Below, in pieces: positions 45,035 to 54,565 of a stretch of 64,000 nucleotides of DNA. A program made the position numbers and the translations under genes. The notes under the pieces were generated by a model that was not told where the DNA came from, ran no database searches, and was given only the letters and a program-made list of their open reading frames with translations. Each line of letters starts with the position of its first letter. The first letter of the stretch is position 1. This DNA is from Mycobacterium sp. ITM-2016-00316 (GTDB lineage Bacteria > Actinomycetota > Actinomycetes > Mycobacteriales > Mycobacteriaceae): the NCBI RefSeq assembly GCF_002968335.2, contig NZ_CP134398.1, forward strand, positions 3,286,001-3,350,000, given 5' to 3'.

Positions 45035-45174
45035 GGAGTTCCTTCCGACGTCCGCGGGCCGGGGCGGCGCACGGTTTCGATCGATTCGCTTCGCGGCGTT
45101 GCTATCGTCGCCTGATCGTTGCCACACGCTGCTCGCCGAATCTGTACCGCAAATTACCGCTCGGACACCGCCCG

Positions 45175-46155
45175 ATGGACACGAATGCACGAGTTGGCCC
45201 CACGCCGATCCGCGGTGTCGCCGCCCGGCTCGTTGCGGCCTTCGGGATGCTCATCGTGCTCGCGGGATGCTCGGACAGGTCGGACCCGAGGGCGGTGGAA
45301 TCGTCCTCGCTTCCCCCGGTGGCGACGGAAACCTCAACGCCCACAACACCACCACCAGCACCGCCCACGCCGGCGCCGGCCCAGCCCCGGCTGGCACCTG
45401 AGCCCGCTCAAGTGGCCGACGACCTGGTGGCCGACGAGCAGACGCTACGGAATCCGTCGTCCACGCCCGAGGCGCGCCGCGCCGCCGCCCGTCGTCAGCA
45501 GGCCGCCTACCGCGTCATCGGCAGACACCCGGAATGGGATGGGGTGACCCGTCCCCGCATCCCGCCGCCGTTGCTGACGGCCTATGACCTCAACATCGAG
45601 GCGCGGCGGCACCTCGATGCGCTGCTGACCGGTGAGGCCAAGGACACCCTGCCGGCATGGCGGATCGAGGCGCCGCGTCCCGCCGAGGAGCTGCTGGCCC
45701 ACTACCGCGCGTCCGAGGCCGCCTCAGGTGTCGGCTGGAACTACCTGGCCGCGGTGAATCTGATCGAGACCCGGTTGGGCAGCATCGCGGGTACCAGCAC
45801 CGCGGGCGCGCAGGGGCCCATGCAGTTTCTGCCGTCGACATTCGCCGCCTACGGCGGGGGCGGTGATATCCACGCACCGCGCGACAGCATCATGGCCGCC
45901 GGGCGGTATCTGGCCGCCAACGGTTTCGTCACCGATCCCGATCACGCCCTGTACCGCTACAACAACTCCGACCACTACGTGCAGGCGGTCAAGAACTACG
46001 CCGCCGTGCTGGCCGCCGATCCCGCGGCGTTCGCCGGCTATCACGACTGGGAGGTGTACTACCGGACGACGGCCGGCGACGTGCTGCTGCCCGTCGGGTA
46101 TGCGCGGACCAGCACGATCCCGGTGGCGGAGTACCTTGCCGCTCATCCGCAGTAG
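45175..46155 (+). CDS. Lytic transglycosylase (SLT) lipoprotein
   Basis: A 326-residue cell-wall enzyme. The signal peptide ends in the lipobox VLAGC (Cys32). A Pro/Thr-rich linker (about 45-80) follows, then the SLT domain (about 175-300): GVGWNYLAAVNLIETRLGSI with catalytic Glu at about 198, AGAQGPMQFLPSTFAAY, and SIMAAGRYLAANG with ALYRYNNSDHYVQAVKNYA. These enzymes cleave the MurNAc-GlcNAc bond to make 1,6-anhydro ends. It is divergent from the phosphodiesterase gene, with about 140 bp between starts. It may cooperate with the LAS-type protein at 42504 in wall remodelling (inference). Confidence 0.93.
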   Translation: MDTNARVGPTPIRGVAARLVAAFGMLIVLAGCSDRSDPRAVESSSLPPVATETSTPTTPPPAPPTPAPAQPRLAPEPAQVADDLVADEQTLRNPSSTPEARRAAARRQQAAYRVIGRHPEWDGVTRPRIPPPLLTAYDLNIEARRHLDALLTGEAKDTLPAWRIEAPRPAEELLAHYRASEAASGVGWNYLAAVNLIETRLGSIAGTSTAGAQGPMQFLPSTFAAYGGGGDIHAPRDSIMAAGRYLAANGFVTDPDHALYRYNNSDHYVQAVKNYAAVLAADPAAFAGYHDWEVYYRTTAGDVLLPVGYARTSTIPVAEYLAAHPQ

Positions 46156-46160
46156 GCGTC

Positions 46161-46194
46161 GTAGCAGATTGCTACAGTGGTAGCAGACTGCTAC
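46161..46194. promoter_or_regulatory. Twin palindromic operators of the toxin-antitoxin operon
   Basis: GTAGCAGATTGCTAC (46161-46175) and GTAGCAGACTGCTAC (46180-46194) are near-identical 15-base palindromes with arms GTAGCA/TGCTAC, 19 bp centre to centre. They end 17 bases before the antitoxin ATG. This arrangement is typical of autoregulation by the antitoxin or the toxin-antitoxin complex. Confidence 0.8.
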
Positions 46195-46211
46195 ATGCAA
46201 AGGAGCTCGTC

Positions 46212-46601
46212 ATGGCCAATGCCGCTGATCGTGTGACCAGGGTCGCCGCCGACCTCATGGACAGCGCGGCCGCCGAAGGCGCCCGGCAGAGTCGTTCGGC
46301 CAAACAGCAGCTGGACCACTGGGCGCGGATCGGGCGGTCGGTGTCGGCCCAGCACAGCGCGGCACGCCGCAAGGTGGAGGCCGCCCTGGCGGGCGGGGTG
46401 GAATTGGCCGAGCTGACCACCGAGGAAGGTGTCGTGTTCAACGCCGAGATCTCGGCGGCCATCGAGGAAAGCCTGGCCGACACCGACTACGGGGCGCTGC
46501 TGGCCGCGCGTGGAATCACCACCGTCGCGCTGGATGCATCCGGGCAGATCATCGAATACGGCCCCGACGGCAGCTCGTCGGTGCTGCACCCGCACGGGTG
46601 A
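46212..46601 (+). CDS. ParD-like antitoxin
   Basis: A 129-residue protein. The N-terminal half matches the ParD-like antitoxin pattern: RVAADLMDSAAAEGARQSRS, then AKQQLDHWARIGRSVSAQ (about 9-45), a helical DNA-binding and oligomerising region. The C-terminal half (LTTEEGVVFNAEISAAIEES onward) may be the flexible toxin-neutralising part. AAAGGAG lies six bases before the ATG. Its stop overlaps the GTG of the P-loop toxin gene by four bases, and twin palindromes lie just upstream. The assignment rests on pattern and context. Confidence 0.8.
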   Translation: MANAADRVTRVAADLMDSAAAEGARQSRSAKQQLDHWARIGRSVSAQHSAARRKVEAALAGGVELAELTTEEGVVFNAEISAAIEESLADTDYGALLAARGITTVALDASGQIIEYGPDGSSSVLHPHG

Positions 46602-47179
46602 GACGCCTCGACCTCGTCGTCGGCCCCAACGGTGCGGGCAAGTCCACCTTCATCGAGTTGACGCTGGCGCCGCTGCTTCCCGGCAGCCCGGTGGTCAACG
46701 CCGATGAGATCGCCAGGCACCGGTGGCCGGGCGCCGCCGTCGATCACGCCTACGACGCGGCCCGCATCGCGGCCGACACGCGGGCGAAGCTGATCGAGCT
46801 CGGTGAGTCGTTCATCGCCGAGACGGTGTTCTCGCATCCGTCGAAACTCGCTCTGATCGACACCGCGCAGACGGCGGGCTACTCGGTGGTGCTGCACGTG
46901 GTGCTGATCCCCGAGGAACTGGCCGTCGAGCGGGTGCGGCATCGTGTCCGGGCCGGCGGACACCAGGTGCCCGAAGACAAGATCCGGCAACGGTACCGGC
47001 GACTGTGGGACCTGGTCGCCGTCGCGGGGATGCGCGCCGAGTCCACCAGCTGCTACGACAACAGTGCGCGAAGGGGCCCTCGGATCGTGGCCCAGCTCAA
47101 CGCGGGGTTCGCGGTGGGCACGCCGTCATGGCCGGCGTGGACGCCGGACGTTCTGACGACGACATGGCCTGGCCTGTAA
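46598..47179 (+). CDS. Zeta-like toxin (P-loop kinase family)
   Basis: A 193-residue P-loop protein. The Walker A motif GPNGAGKST is at residues 9-17, and the following ADEIARHRWP and FIAETVFSHPSK pattern is typical of zeta toxins and related AAA-type kinases, including the conserved Glu in ETVFS. Zeta toxins phosphorylate UDP-N-acetylglucosamine and block cell-wall synthesis; whether this one does is unknown. VPEDKIRQRYRRLW is a further family segment that may bind the substrate nucleotide. The start is GTG at 46598, overlapping the antitoxin stop (GTGA), as in coupled TA operons. Confidence 0.85.
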   Translation: MRRLDLVVGPNGAGKSTFIELTLAPLLPGSPVVNADEIARHRWPGAAVDHAYDAARIAADTRAKLIELGESFIAETVFSHPSKLALIDTAQTAGYSVVLHVVLIPEELAVERVRHRVRAGGHQVPEDKIRQRYRRLWDLVAVAGMRAESTSCYDNSARRGPRIVAQLNAGFAVGTPSWPAWTPDVLTTTWPGL

Positions 47180-47220
47180 CCCGTCACCGCCGATGGCAAC
47201 CGCGATGGACGTCTGCGTGC

Positions 47221-47376
47221 TCAGGCAGCGACGACCGGACCACCCTGCGCGGCGATACCCTCGGCAGCCGCCAACAGCGGCGCGCACGCCGCACACGGAT
47301 GCGGGCCCATCACCGGGTAGCCGCATCCCGGACAGGTACCCACCGTGCGTCCACTCACTGCAGCGGCACCAGCCAT
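47221..47376 (-). CDS. 51-residue zinc-ribbon protein
   Basis: A short gene encoding 51 residues, beginning MAGAAAVSGRTVGTCPGCGY and ending PVVAA. Four cysteines in two pairs (CPGC at about 15-18 and CAAC at about 28-31) can bind one zinc ion in a ribbon. AAGGAA lies six to seven bases before the ATG at 47376. It converges on the toxin gene and is divergent from the metallophosphoesterase. Small zinc-ribbon proteins of this size are common in actinobacteria, but their roles are mostly unknown. Confidence 0.7.
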   Translation of the reverse strand: MAGAAAVSGRTVGTCPGCGYPVMGPHPCAACAPLLAAAEGIAAQGGPVVAA

Positions 47377-47549
47377 CGGAGTTCCTTTCGCCGTCCGCAC
47401 CCGTGTACCCGGTGCGAGGGCGAATCATGCCATGTACCACCAACGATTCTGGAATCGCCGGTGAGCGTGGTCACAGCAAACCTTGGCCCGGGGACCCATG
47501 GCTAGGCTTTGAACATGAGTCTGGTCCGGGCGCGAGGCTGATCGCCGGC

Positions 47550-48725
47550 ATGTTCATCGTCATTCTGAGCTCGGTCCTCGGGCTGGCGCACCTCTATGTG
47601 TGGAAACGGTTGATCCGAGACACCACCGTCCCCGGGCGCACCCGCTGGATCCTGACGGCTGCGTTCCTGACGCCGGCCGCCCTGCTGGTGATGACGCTGA
47701 TGGTCCCGCGATTCACCGGGATCGACGAGTCCGCCTGGTTCGCGTGGCCGGGCTACATCTGGTTCGCGCTGGTCGGGTACCTGCTGCTGGCGCTGCTGCT
47801 GCTGGAGCCGGTGAGGTTGCTACTGCGCGGCTGGGTGAAACGCGGCTCGACGGTCGAGCACGCCGCTCCCGATGAGCCCTCGCCGGCGGTCAACCGGCGC
47901 GTCTTCCTGGCGCGCACCAGTGCAGTTGCGGCGGGCGTCGCGGCCTCGGGGCTGGTCGGTTACGGTGCCGCCACAGCACTCGGTCCGCCCAACGTCCTGC
48001 AGGTGCCGGTCCGGCTCGCCCGGCTGGATCCGGCGTTCAACGGATTCCGGATCGCGGTTGTCTCCGATATCCATCTGGGTCCCCTGCTCGGGCGGCGGCA
48101 CACCGAGCGGATCGTCCGGCTGATCAACGAGGCCGACGCCGATCTGGTGGCCATCGTCGGCGACCTCGTCGACGGCACCGTCGAAAAGCTCGGCCATGCT
48201 GCAGAACCTCTGCAGGACTTGGTGTCTCGCGAAGGGTCCTTCTTCGTCACCGGAAATCACGAGTACTTCGTCGAGGACACGATGCCGTGGATCGATGAGC
48301 TGGAGCGGTTGGGTGTGTCGTCACTGCGCAACGAGAACACCGCGATCCGGCGTGGCGGCGCCGCGTTCGACCTGGCCGGTGTGAACGACCTCGCCGGCGA
48401 AGAGCGGGGCGACCCGCCGGATTTCGATCGTGCCCTGGCAGGCGCCGACGCGTCGCGACCGACGGTGCTGTTGGCCCACCAACCGGTGATGGTCTCGGAG
48501 GCAGCGGCCCGCGGAGTGGATCTGCAGTTGTCCGGGCATACCCACGGCGGGCAGACCTGGCCGTTCCAGTACATCGTGGAGGCGGTGCAACCGTCGCTGG
48601 CAGGGCTGTCGACCCATCAGGACACGCAGTTGTACGTCTCACGCGGGGCCGGGTTCTGGGGCCCGCCGGTGCGGGTCGGTGCGCCACCGGACATCTCGGT
48701 GCTGTCCCTGAACGCCCCGGCGTAG
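47550..48725 (+). CDS. Membrane-anchored metallophosphoesterase
   Basis: A 391-residue protein. Four hydrophobic segments (about 1-120: FIVILSSVLGLAHLYVW, ILTAAFLTPAALLVMTLMV, IWFALVGYLLLALLLLEPV and AGVAASGLVGYGAATAL) precede the catalytic domain. All calcineurin-like motifs are present: VVSDIHLG, GDLVDG, GNHEYF, LAHQP and SGHTHGGQ, which hold the di-metal centre. This matches the YaeI/YkuE type, some of which act on UDP-diacylglucosamine-like lipids or cell-wall precursors. A twin-arginine-like NRRVFLARTSA (about 112-122) precedes the last segment. The ATG at 47550 has no strong RBS; the start may be off by a few codons. Confidence 0.9.
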   Translation: MFIVILSSVLGLAHLYVWKRLIRDTTVPGRTRWILTAAFLTPAALLVMTLMVPRFTGIDESAWFAWPGYIWFALVGYLLLALLLLEPVRLLLRGWVKRGSTVEHAAPDEPSPAVNRRVFLARTSAVAAGVAASGLVGYGAATALGPPNVLQVPVRLARLDPAFNGFRIAVVSDIHLGPLLGRRHTERIVRLINEADADLVAIVGDLVDGTVEKLGHAAEPLQDLVSREGSFFVTGNHEYFVEDTMPWIDELERLGVSSLRNENTAIRRGGAAFDLAGVNDLAGEERGDPPDFDRALAGADASRPTVLLAHQPVMVSEAAARGVDLQLSGHTHGGQTWPFQYIVEAVQPSLAGLSTHQDTQLYVSRGAGFWGPPVRVGAPPDISVLSLNAPA

Positions 48726-48744
48726 CAGTACTACCGTTGGGCAC

Positions 48745-49167
48745 ATGGAAAAGCACGAATTCGACCAGATGAACACCGCCGTGATCACCGAATTCCGGGA
48801 GACCGGCGGCAAGGCGGGCGGGGTGTTCGAGGGCAAACCCCTGGTCCTGGTTCACCACATCGGCGCCAAGTCCGGAATCGAACGCATCGCGCCGCTGGTA
48901 CCGCTGCTGGACGACGGCCGAATCTACATCTTCGCCAGCAAGGGCGGAGCCGACACCCATCCCGACTGGTACCGCAACCTCCTCGCCCATCCGGAGATCA
49001 CCGTCGAGATCGGCACCGACACCTTCGCGGCGACCGCACGGGTCCTGGAAGGCGACGAACGCGACAGCGTCTACGCGAAACAGGTTGCCGCCGAACCGCA
49101 ATTCGGCGAGTATCAGCGCAAGACCGAGCGCGTCATCCCGGTGGTGGAGCTGGTCAGGGTCTCCTGA
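48745..49167 (+). CDS. Deazaflavin (F420)-dependent nitroreductase family protein
   Basis: A 140-residue split-barrel protein of the Ddn/nitroreductase-family F420 group, common in mycobacteria. Characteristic segments are KPLVLVHHIGAKSGIERIAP, IYIFASKGGADTHPDWYRNL and LAHPEITVEIGTDTFAATAR. They match family members that bind F420 and reduce quinones or nitro compounds; Ddn activates pretomanid. The RBS is weak. It follows the metallophosphoesterase after 19 bp, on the same strand, and could share its transcript. Confidence 0.92.
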   Translation: MEKHEFDQMNTAVITEFRETGGKAGGVFEGKPLVLVHHIGAKSGIERIAPLVPLLDDGRIYIFASKGGADTHPDWYRNLLAHPEITVEIGTDTFAATARVLEGDERDSVYAKQVAAEPQFGEYQRKTERVIPVVELVRVS

Positions 49168-49183
49168 CGAGCGGCGCGCGCGA

Positions 49184-50293
49184 TCAGGGCCGGATGCGGA
49201 TCGTCGCGTTGCCGCCGTCGCGTTTGGCGTCGAACATCGCTCGGTCGGCGCGCTCGATGATGGTGTCGAGCACTGTCAACGAATCCACGCCGCGATCGCC
49301 GAGGTCGGCGACCGCGACACTGGTGACGCCGACACTGGCGGTGATCGGCGGGTCCGCGGGAGCGGCGATCGCATCGCGCACGCGGTCCGATTCACGCTCC
49401 GTGCGGTCCGGTTCGGCCAGATCGATGACGACGAACTCCTCACCGCCGACGCGGGCCACCAACGCGCTGCCGCGCACGGCGGCCTTGATCCGTCGCGCGC
49501 TACGGATCAGAACCTCGTCGCCGATGGGATGGCCGTAGGCATCGTTGATGTCCTTGAAACGGTCGAGATCGACCACCATGACGTCCACCTCTGCCTCGTC
49601 GGAGGAGCTGCCGTGCAAGAGGTCGTCGATGTGCAGGTGCAGCCCGCGCCGGTTGAGCAACCCGGTCAACGGGTCGGTGACCGCCTCGTACGCATCGTTG
49701 CGCATCGCCCAGATGCCGCACTGGATGCCCAATGGCGCCGCGGCCATCGGCACCACCCACACAAGTGTCGTCACCAGGGGGTTGAGGCCGCCGAACGCCG
49801 AGCCGGCGCCCGTGACGAACAAGCATGCCGTGAGCACCACCCACAGGGCATGCCCCACAGCTAGTTTCGCGCCGTCGAAGAACATCACGTACACCGACAT
49901 CAGAGCGAAGAAGTACCAACCGAACAGCGCGAACAGCCAGCTCCCATCCAGCAGCACCACCGCGGCGATCGCGATATCGGCGGATACGACGAAGGCGAGG
50001 GAAAACCACCGCGTGGGCCAGGGCAAAACACACCACGCAAGCCCCCACACAATCTGGAGAGCGGCGAACGTCGCCATGGCGGCACCGGACGCGGGGCTAC
50101 CGGCGGCCGGCCACAGCAGCACCAGCGAGACGATCCCGTCGATGCCGGTGCCGACGCCGATCGCCACCTGGATCGTCCTGGACATGGTCCGCTTGGTGAA
50201 GTACTGCACCTGGGTGGCATAGGCGACCGGCTCACTCCACCAGGCACGTATGAGGCGAGCAAATACCGCGAAACTGATCGAGTACTTCGGCAA
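49184..50293 (-). CDS. Diguanylate cyclase (GGDEF domain) with membrane sensor
   Basis: A 369-residue protein. The N-terminal 200 residues form about six membrane helices (VAIGVGTGIDGIVSLVLL, FAALQIVWGLAWCVL and others), a possible membrane-integral sensor of unknown ligand. The C-terminal domain (205-369) is GGDEF-type: DPLTGLLNRRGLHLHIDD, VMVVDLDRFKDINDAYGH and the active-site motif VGGEEFVVI, that is GGEEF, which retains the catalytic acidic residue. No EAL domain is present. It makes the second messenger c-di-GMP from two GTP. The start is TTG at 50293, with a G-rich RBS (GGGGGA) upstream. Confidence 0.9.
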   Translation of the reverse strand: MPKYSISFAVFARLIRAWWSEPVAYATQVQYFTKRTMSRTIQVAIGVGTGIDGIVSLVLLWPAAGSPASGAAMATFAALQIVWGLAWCVLPWPTRWFSLAFVVSADIAIAAVVLLDGSWLFALFGWYFFALMSVYVMFFDGAKLAVGHALWVVLTACLFVTGAGSAFGGLNPLVTTLVWVVPMAAAPLGIQCGIWAMRNDAYEAVTDPLTGLLNRRGLHLHIDDLLHGSSSDEAEVDVMVVDLDRFKDINDAYGHPIGDEVLIRSARRIKAAVRGSALVARVGGEEFVVIDLAEPDRTERESDRVRDAIAAPADPPITASVGVTSVAVADLGDRGVDSLTVLDTIIERADRAMFDAKRDGGNATIRIRP

Positions 50294-50525
50294 TCCGTCC
50301 CCCGATGGAGCGTTCCGTCACACGGCCCTTGAGGCCTCCTCTACCGTGACGACTCGCCGTGTGGCGGCGCCGTCAATTCACCGCGAAGGATATCCGTTTT
50401 CGGATCGGCAGCAATCGTTAGCTGTCGGAGAACCCCGAAAGGGACTAACGTCGGAGCCATCCGGGTGGCGCACGGTCGGGGAACCTGTGTGAACGCTGCC
50501 GGACTTTCAGGAAGGCTCTCACGCA

Positions 50526-51389
50526 ATGTCCAGGCAGCTGAAGCCACACTTCGAGAACGTGCAGGCGCACTACGACCTGTCCGACGATTTCTTCCGGCTG
50601 TTCCTCGACCCGACGCAGACCTACAGTTGCGCCTACTTCGAGCGTGACGACATGACGCTGGAAGAGGCGCAGATCGCCAAGATCGACCTGGCGCTGGGCA
50701 AGCTGGATCTGCAGCCGGGTATGACGCTGCTCGACGTCGGGTGCGGCTGGGGCTCGACGCTGAACCGCGCGCTGGAACGCTACGACGTCAACGTGATCGG
50801 GTTGACCCTCAGCGCGAACCAGCAGGCGCACGTCGAGCAGTTGTTCGCGGCATCGGAGAGCCCGCGCTCCAAGCGGGTCGAGTTGCGTGGCTGGGAACAA
50901 TTCGACGAGCCGGTGGATCGCATCGTGTCGATCGGCGCCTTCGAGCATTTCGGCTTCGACCGATACGACGACTTCTTCGACTTCGCCTACAACGCACTGC
51001 CCGACGACGGCATCATGCTGCTGCACACCATCCTGGGTCTGCACCCCGACGAGGTCCGTGAAAAAGCCATACCGCTGAGCATGGAGATGGCCCGGTTCTG
51101 CCTATTCATGGTCCGCGAGATCTTCCCCGGCGGCCGGCTGCCGTCGGTGCGGATGGTCAACGCGCATGCGGTCAAGCCCGGTTTCACCGTCACCCGGTTC
51201 CAGTCATTGCAGCCCCACTACCCCACCACGCTGGACTACTGGTCCGCGGCGCTGGAGGCACGCAAGGACGAAGCCATCGCCCTGCAGTCCCAGGAGGTCT
51301 ACGACCGCTACATGAAGTACCTACTCGGCTGCCCGCCGCTGTTCCGCAGCGGCCTGATCGACGTCGGGCAGTTCACGCTGACGAAATAG
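50526..51389 (+). CDS. Mycolic acid methyltransferase / cyclopropane synthase family
   Basis: A 287-residue SAM-dependent enzyme of the CmaA/MmaA/PcaA/UmaA group that modifies mycolic acid meromycolate chains. Motif I for SAM is TLLDVGCGWGSTLNRALERY, preceded by NVQAHYDLSDDFFRLFLDPT and YSCAYFERDDMTLEEAQIAK, which are conserved in this family. The catalytic region SIGAFEHFGFDRYDDFFD and the segment PGGRLPSVRMV are also present. Whether it makes a cyclopropane ring or a methoxy/keto methyl branch cannot be told without a search. An AGGAAGG stretch lies 10 bases before the ATG at 50526. Confidence 0.93.
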   Translation: MSRQLKPHFENVQAHYDLSDDFFRLFLDPTQTYSCAYFERDDMTLEEAQIAKIDLALGKLDLQPGMTLLDVGCGWGSTLNRALERYDVNVIGLTLSANQQAHVEQLFAASESPRSKRVELRGWEQFDEPVDRIVSIGAFEHFGFDRYDDFFDFAYNALPDDGIMLLHTILGLHPDEVREKAIPLSMEMARFCLFMVREIFPGGRLPSVRMVNAHAVKPGFTVTRFQSLQPHYPTTLDYWSAALEARKDEAIALQSQEVYDRYMKYLLGCPPLFRSGLIDVGQFTLTK

Positions 51390-51426
51390 CCCGTCGTTCA
51401 ACCGATTCCGCCAGGCGACTGCCAGG

Positions 51427-52461
<1,035 letters not shown>

Positions 52462-52471
52462 CTAAGATACT

Positions 52472-52537
52472 CAAGGTCGTACCTTGTTACATCTCACAGT
52501 ACTATTGGAGCGGTACTACGTAAAGCCCTGCAGTACC
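52472..52537. promoter_or_regulatory. Candidate operators between nitronate monooxygenase and TetR genes
   Basis: CAAGGT-CGT-ACCTTG (52472-52486) is a perfect palindrome, and GGTACT (52512-52517) with AGTACC (52532-52537) forms a second inverted pair. All lie in the 142-bp gap between the divergent genes. The short motif (A/G)GTAC recurs. They are plausible binding sites for the adjacent TetR protein. Confidence 0.45.
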
Positions 52538-52546
52538 ATCACTTCC

Positions 52547-53131
52547 GTGAGTCGATCCTCATCACACGAATTCGGCACCCGCCGACGCACGGTGCTGTTC
52601 GACACCCTCATCGCGCTGTTCTTGGCCGAGGGATTCGCGCATCTGACTCTCGATGACATCGCCGCACGACTGCACTGCTCCAAGTCGACGCTGTACACCC
52701 TGGCCGGCAGCAAGGAGCAGCTCGTGCAGATGGCTACGGTCCATTTCTTCCGCCGTGCGACCGCCGATGTCGAGACCGAAGTCGCCGAGGCCGTCGGCGC
52801 GCGCGCCCAGATCTCCGCGTACCTGTCGGCGGTCGGGACGGCGCTGGATGCGGCGTCGGATCAATTCATGGCCGACTTGGACGCCTTCCCGCCATCGCGA
52901 GATGTCTATGAACGCAATACCGCGCTGGCGGCGCGCCGGGTCCAGGACATCATCGCCGCCGGTGTCGCCGGCGGCGAATTCCGCGATGTGCATGCCGCGT
53001 TCGCCGCCGATCTTGCCGCCACCATGATGGTGCGCATCCAGCAACGCACCGTGCGCGCCAACACCGGACTCGACGACGCGAGCGCCTATCGCGAACTTGC
53101 CGCCATCCTCACCACCGGCCTGAGTGCCTGA
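52547..53131 (+). CDS. TetR family transcriptional regulator
   Basis: A 194-residue repressor. The HTH is LTLDDIAARLHCSKSTLYTL (about 33-52), preceded by RRRTVLFDTLIALFLAEGFA. The C-terminal domain (60-194) is helical, with FFRRATADVETEVAEAVGAR and DIIAAGVAGGEF. The start is GTG at 52547; a longer frame upstream overlaps the palindromes and is less likely. It is divergent from the nitronate monooxygenase gene, which it probably represses. The ligand is unknown. Confidence 0.88.
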   Translation: MSRSSSHEFGTRRRTVLFDTLIALFLAEGFAHLTLDDIAARLHCSKSTLYTLAGSKEQLVQMATVHFFRRATADVETEVAEAVGARAQISAYLSAVGTALDAASDQFMADLDAFPPSRDVYERNTALAARRVQDIIAAGVAGGEFRDVHAAFAADLAATMMVRIQQRTVRANTGLDDASAYRELAAILTTGLSA

Positions 53132-53164
53132 CACTGTACATCTGAAGCCGGGACGTAAAGCCGC

Positions 53165-54505
53165 TCATGCCAACAACATCGAAGACGTTCGTGAGGGTTG
53201 CGGCGTTCCGTGCACGGCTGTCATCCGCATATACCTGAACACCGCCTCGGCCCGGTTGGACGCCTTCAACTTACGCAGAATGTGCTTGACGTGCGTCTTG
53301 ACCGTGCCCTCCGAGATCACCAGATGTGTGGCGATCGCACCATTGCTCATGCCTTCGGCCATCAGCGAGACGACCTCGATCTCTCTGCGCGACAACAGCA
53401 TTTCGATACTCGAATTGGCCGCCAACGATGCCGCCACCGGAGGTGTCGCGTGGTCCGCGGCGTGCCCGCGCGGCCGCCCGAGGGTCGTGCGGGCCGAACA
53501 CAGGTCGTCAGCGGACGTCGCGATATCGCGCGCCATCCGCTGGATCTCATCGCGGGCGCCGCGGAGTCGCTCGCTGAGCGCGGTGCGCTGGAAGGCGTAG
53601 CCGAAGCCCTCTGTGAACATCCACAACACGGCAAGGTCTTCCTCGTCGACGTGCCGACGGCTCAGGTAACAGTCTGCGTGCAACATGCCGATGACTCGTC
53701 CGTCGGGCATGATCGGCGCTGCGACGTAGGACCGCGACAGCGAGGCCGCACCGATGGCCGCATTGATGCGCGGATCATGCTGCACGTCGCGAACAAGGAC
53801 CGGTGCGCGACGCCGCATGATCTCGCTTTCGACCAGTAGGTGATCGATGTGCGCCGGGTTCGCGCGACCGGCCTCGGCAATCTCGTTGGCCCACTCCGGG
53901 TCTGCCCGGACGTGGACGTTCTCCACCCACCATGTCGAGTCTTCGACCCGGGACACGATCACCCGGTCGAAGCCGCATCTGGCCAGTTCGGCGGGCGCAC
54001 GTTCCAGCATCTGTGCGACCGAGTCGACGCCGTGCAGGCGCGCGAGCGCGTTGCGGGTCGCCGCGTACCGCTCGCTGCGCTGCGCTGCTCGCACCTGCCC
54101 CAGTTGCACACGCAGGTCGGCCAATTCGGTGAGCAGTGCGACGTAGCGCGCCATGGCCGGACCGATCACTACATCGTGGTGCGAGCCGGCCAGAGCCGAC
54201 AGTTGTTCGCGCGCCGTATCCAGCGCCGCCTCGATCGTGGTGAAGTTGCGTTCATCGTCGAGCACCGGGACTGCGGCAAAGCCGGGCAGCGCGGCCACTC
54301 GGTGCAGCACCGCGCAGATCTGGGCACGCAGAGCATGGTCGCGCAGCGGTGCGCCGACGACGGTCCAGTCATCCAGCGGTGTCCCATCGGCCACCGGAGG
54401 CGGCGTCTCAACCGTCGGATCGATATCGAGAAGCGGGACAAAGCTGCTCAGATCGGGAACCTCAAGGGTGGCGGTAGTCACATCCACCACGGTAGGGAGA
54501 CGCAT
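53165..54505 (-). CDS. GAF domain-LuxR family transcriptional regulator
   Basis: A 446-residue regulator. A central GAF-like sensor (about 160-310: RLHGVDSVAQMLERAPAELA, RVEDSTWWVENVHVRADPEW, SYVAAPIMPDGRVIGMLHAD) is followed by a LuxR-type HTH (about 370-432: LSRREIEVVSLMAEGMSNGA through EGTVKTHVKHILRKLKASNR). Mycobacterial GAF-LuxR regulators often sit beside P450, alcohol dehydrogenase and acyl-CoA synthetase genes and activate catabolism. It is next to the PucR regulator, and paired palindromes precede its start. It is probably an activator of the P450 block. ATG 54505. Confidence 0.9.
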   Translation of the reverse strand: MRLPTVVDVTTATLEVPDLSSFVPLLDIDPTVETPPPVADGTPLDDWTVVGAPLRDHALRAQICAVLHRVAALPGFAAVPVLDDERNFTTIEAALDTAREQLSALAGSHHDVVIGPAMARYVALLTELADLRVQLGQVRAAQRSERYAATRNALARLHGVDSVAQMLERAPAELARCGFDRVIVSRVEDSTWWVENVHVRADPEWANEIAEAGRANPAHIDHLLVESEIMRRRAPVLVRDVQHDPRINAAIGAASLSRSYVAAPIMPDGRVIGMLHADCYLSRRHVDEEDLAVLWMFTEGFGYAFQRTALSERLRGARDEIQRMARDIATSADDLCSARTTLGRPRGHAADHATPPVAASLAANSSIEMLLSRREIEVVSLMAEGMSNGAIATHLVISEGTVKTHVKHILRKLKASNRAEAVFRYMRMTAVHGTPQPSRTSSMLLA

Positions 54506-54517
54506 CCCACGAACCTA

Positions 54518-54565
54518 TGGAAGCCGGTTCCAAATCTTGCCCGAAGGTCTGGAAGCTACTTCCAG
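54518..54565. promoter_or_regulatory. Two TGGAAG-type palindromes upstream of luxR
   Basis: TGGAA-N5-TTCCA at 54518-54532 and CTGGAAG-CTA-CTTCCAG at 54549-54565 are centred 32 bp apart, about three helical turns. Both lie in the 50 bp before the LuxR start; the second overlaps the pucR stop. They are probably sites for one of the two adjacent regulators. Confidence 0.6.

Noticed and set aside
50392..50405. ATCCG-TTTT-CGGAT hairpin upstream of the mycolic acid methyltransferase
   Set aside because: A five-base stem is expected by chance in this sequence and has no T-tract or flanking symmetry.
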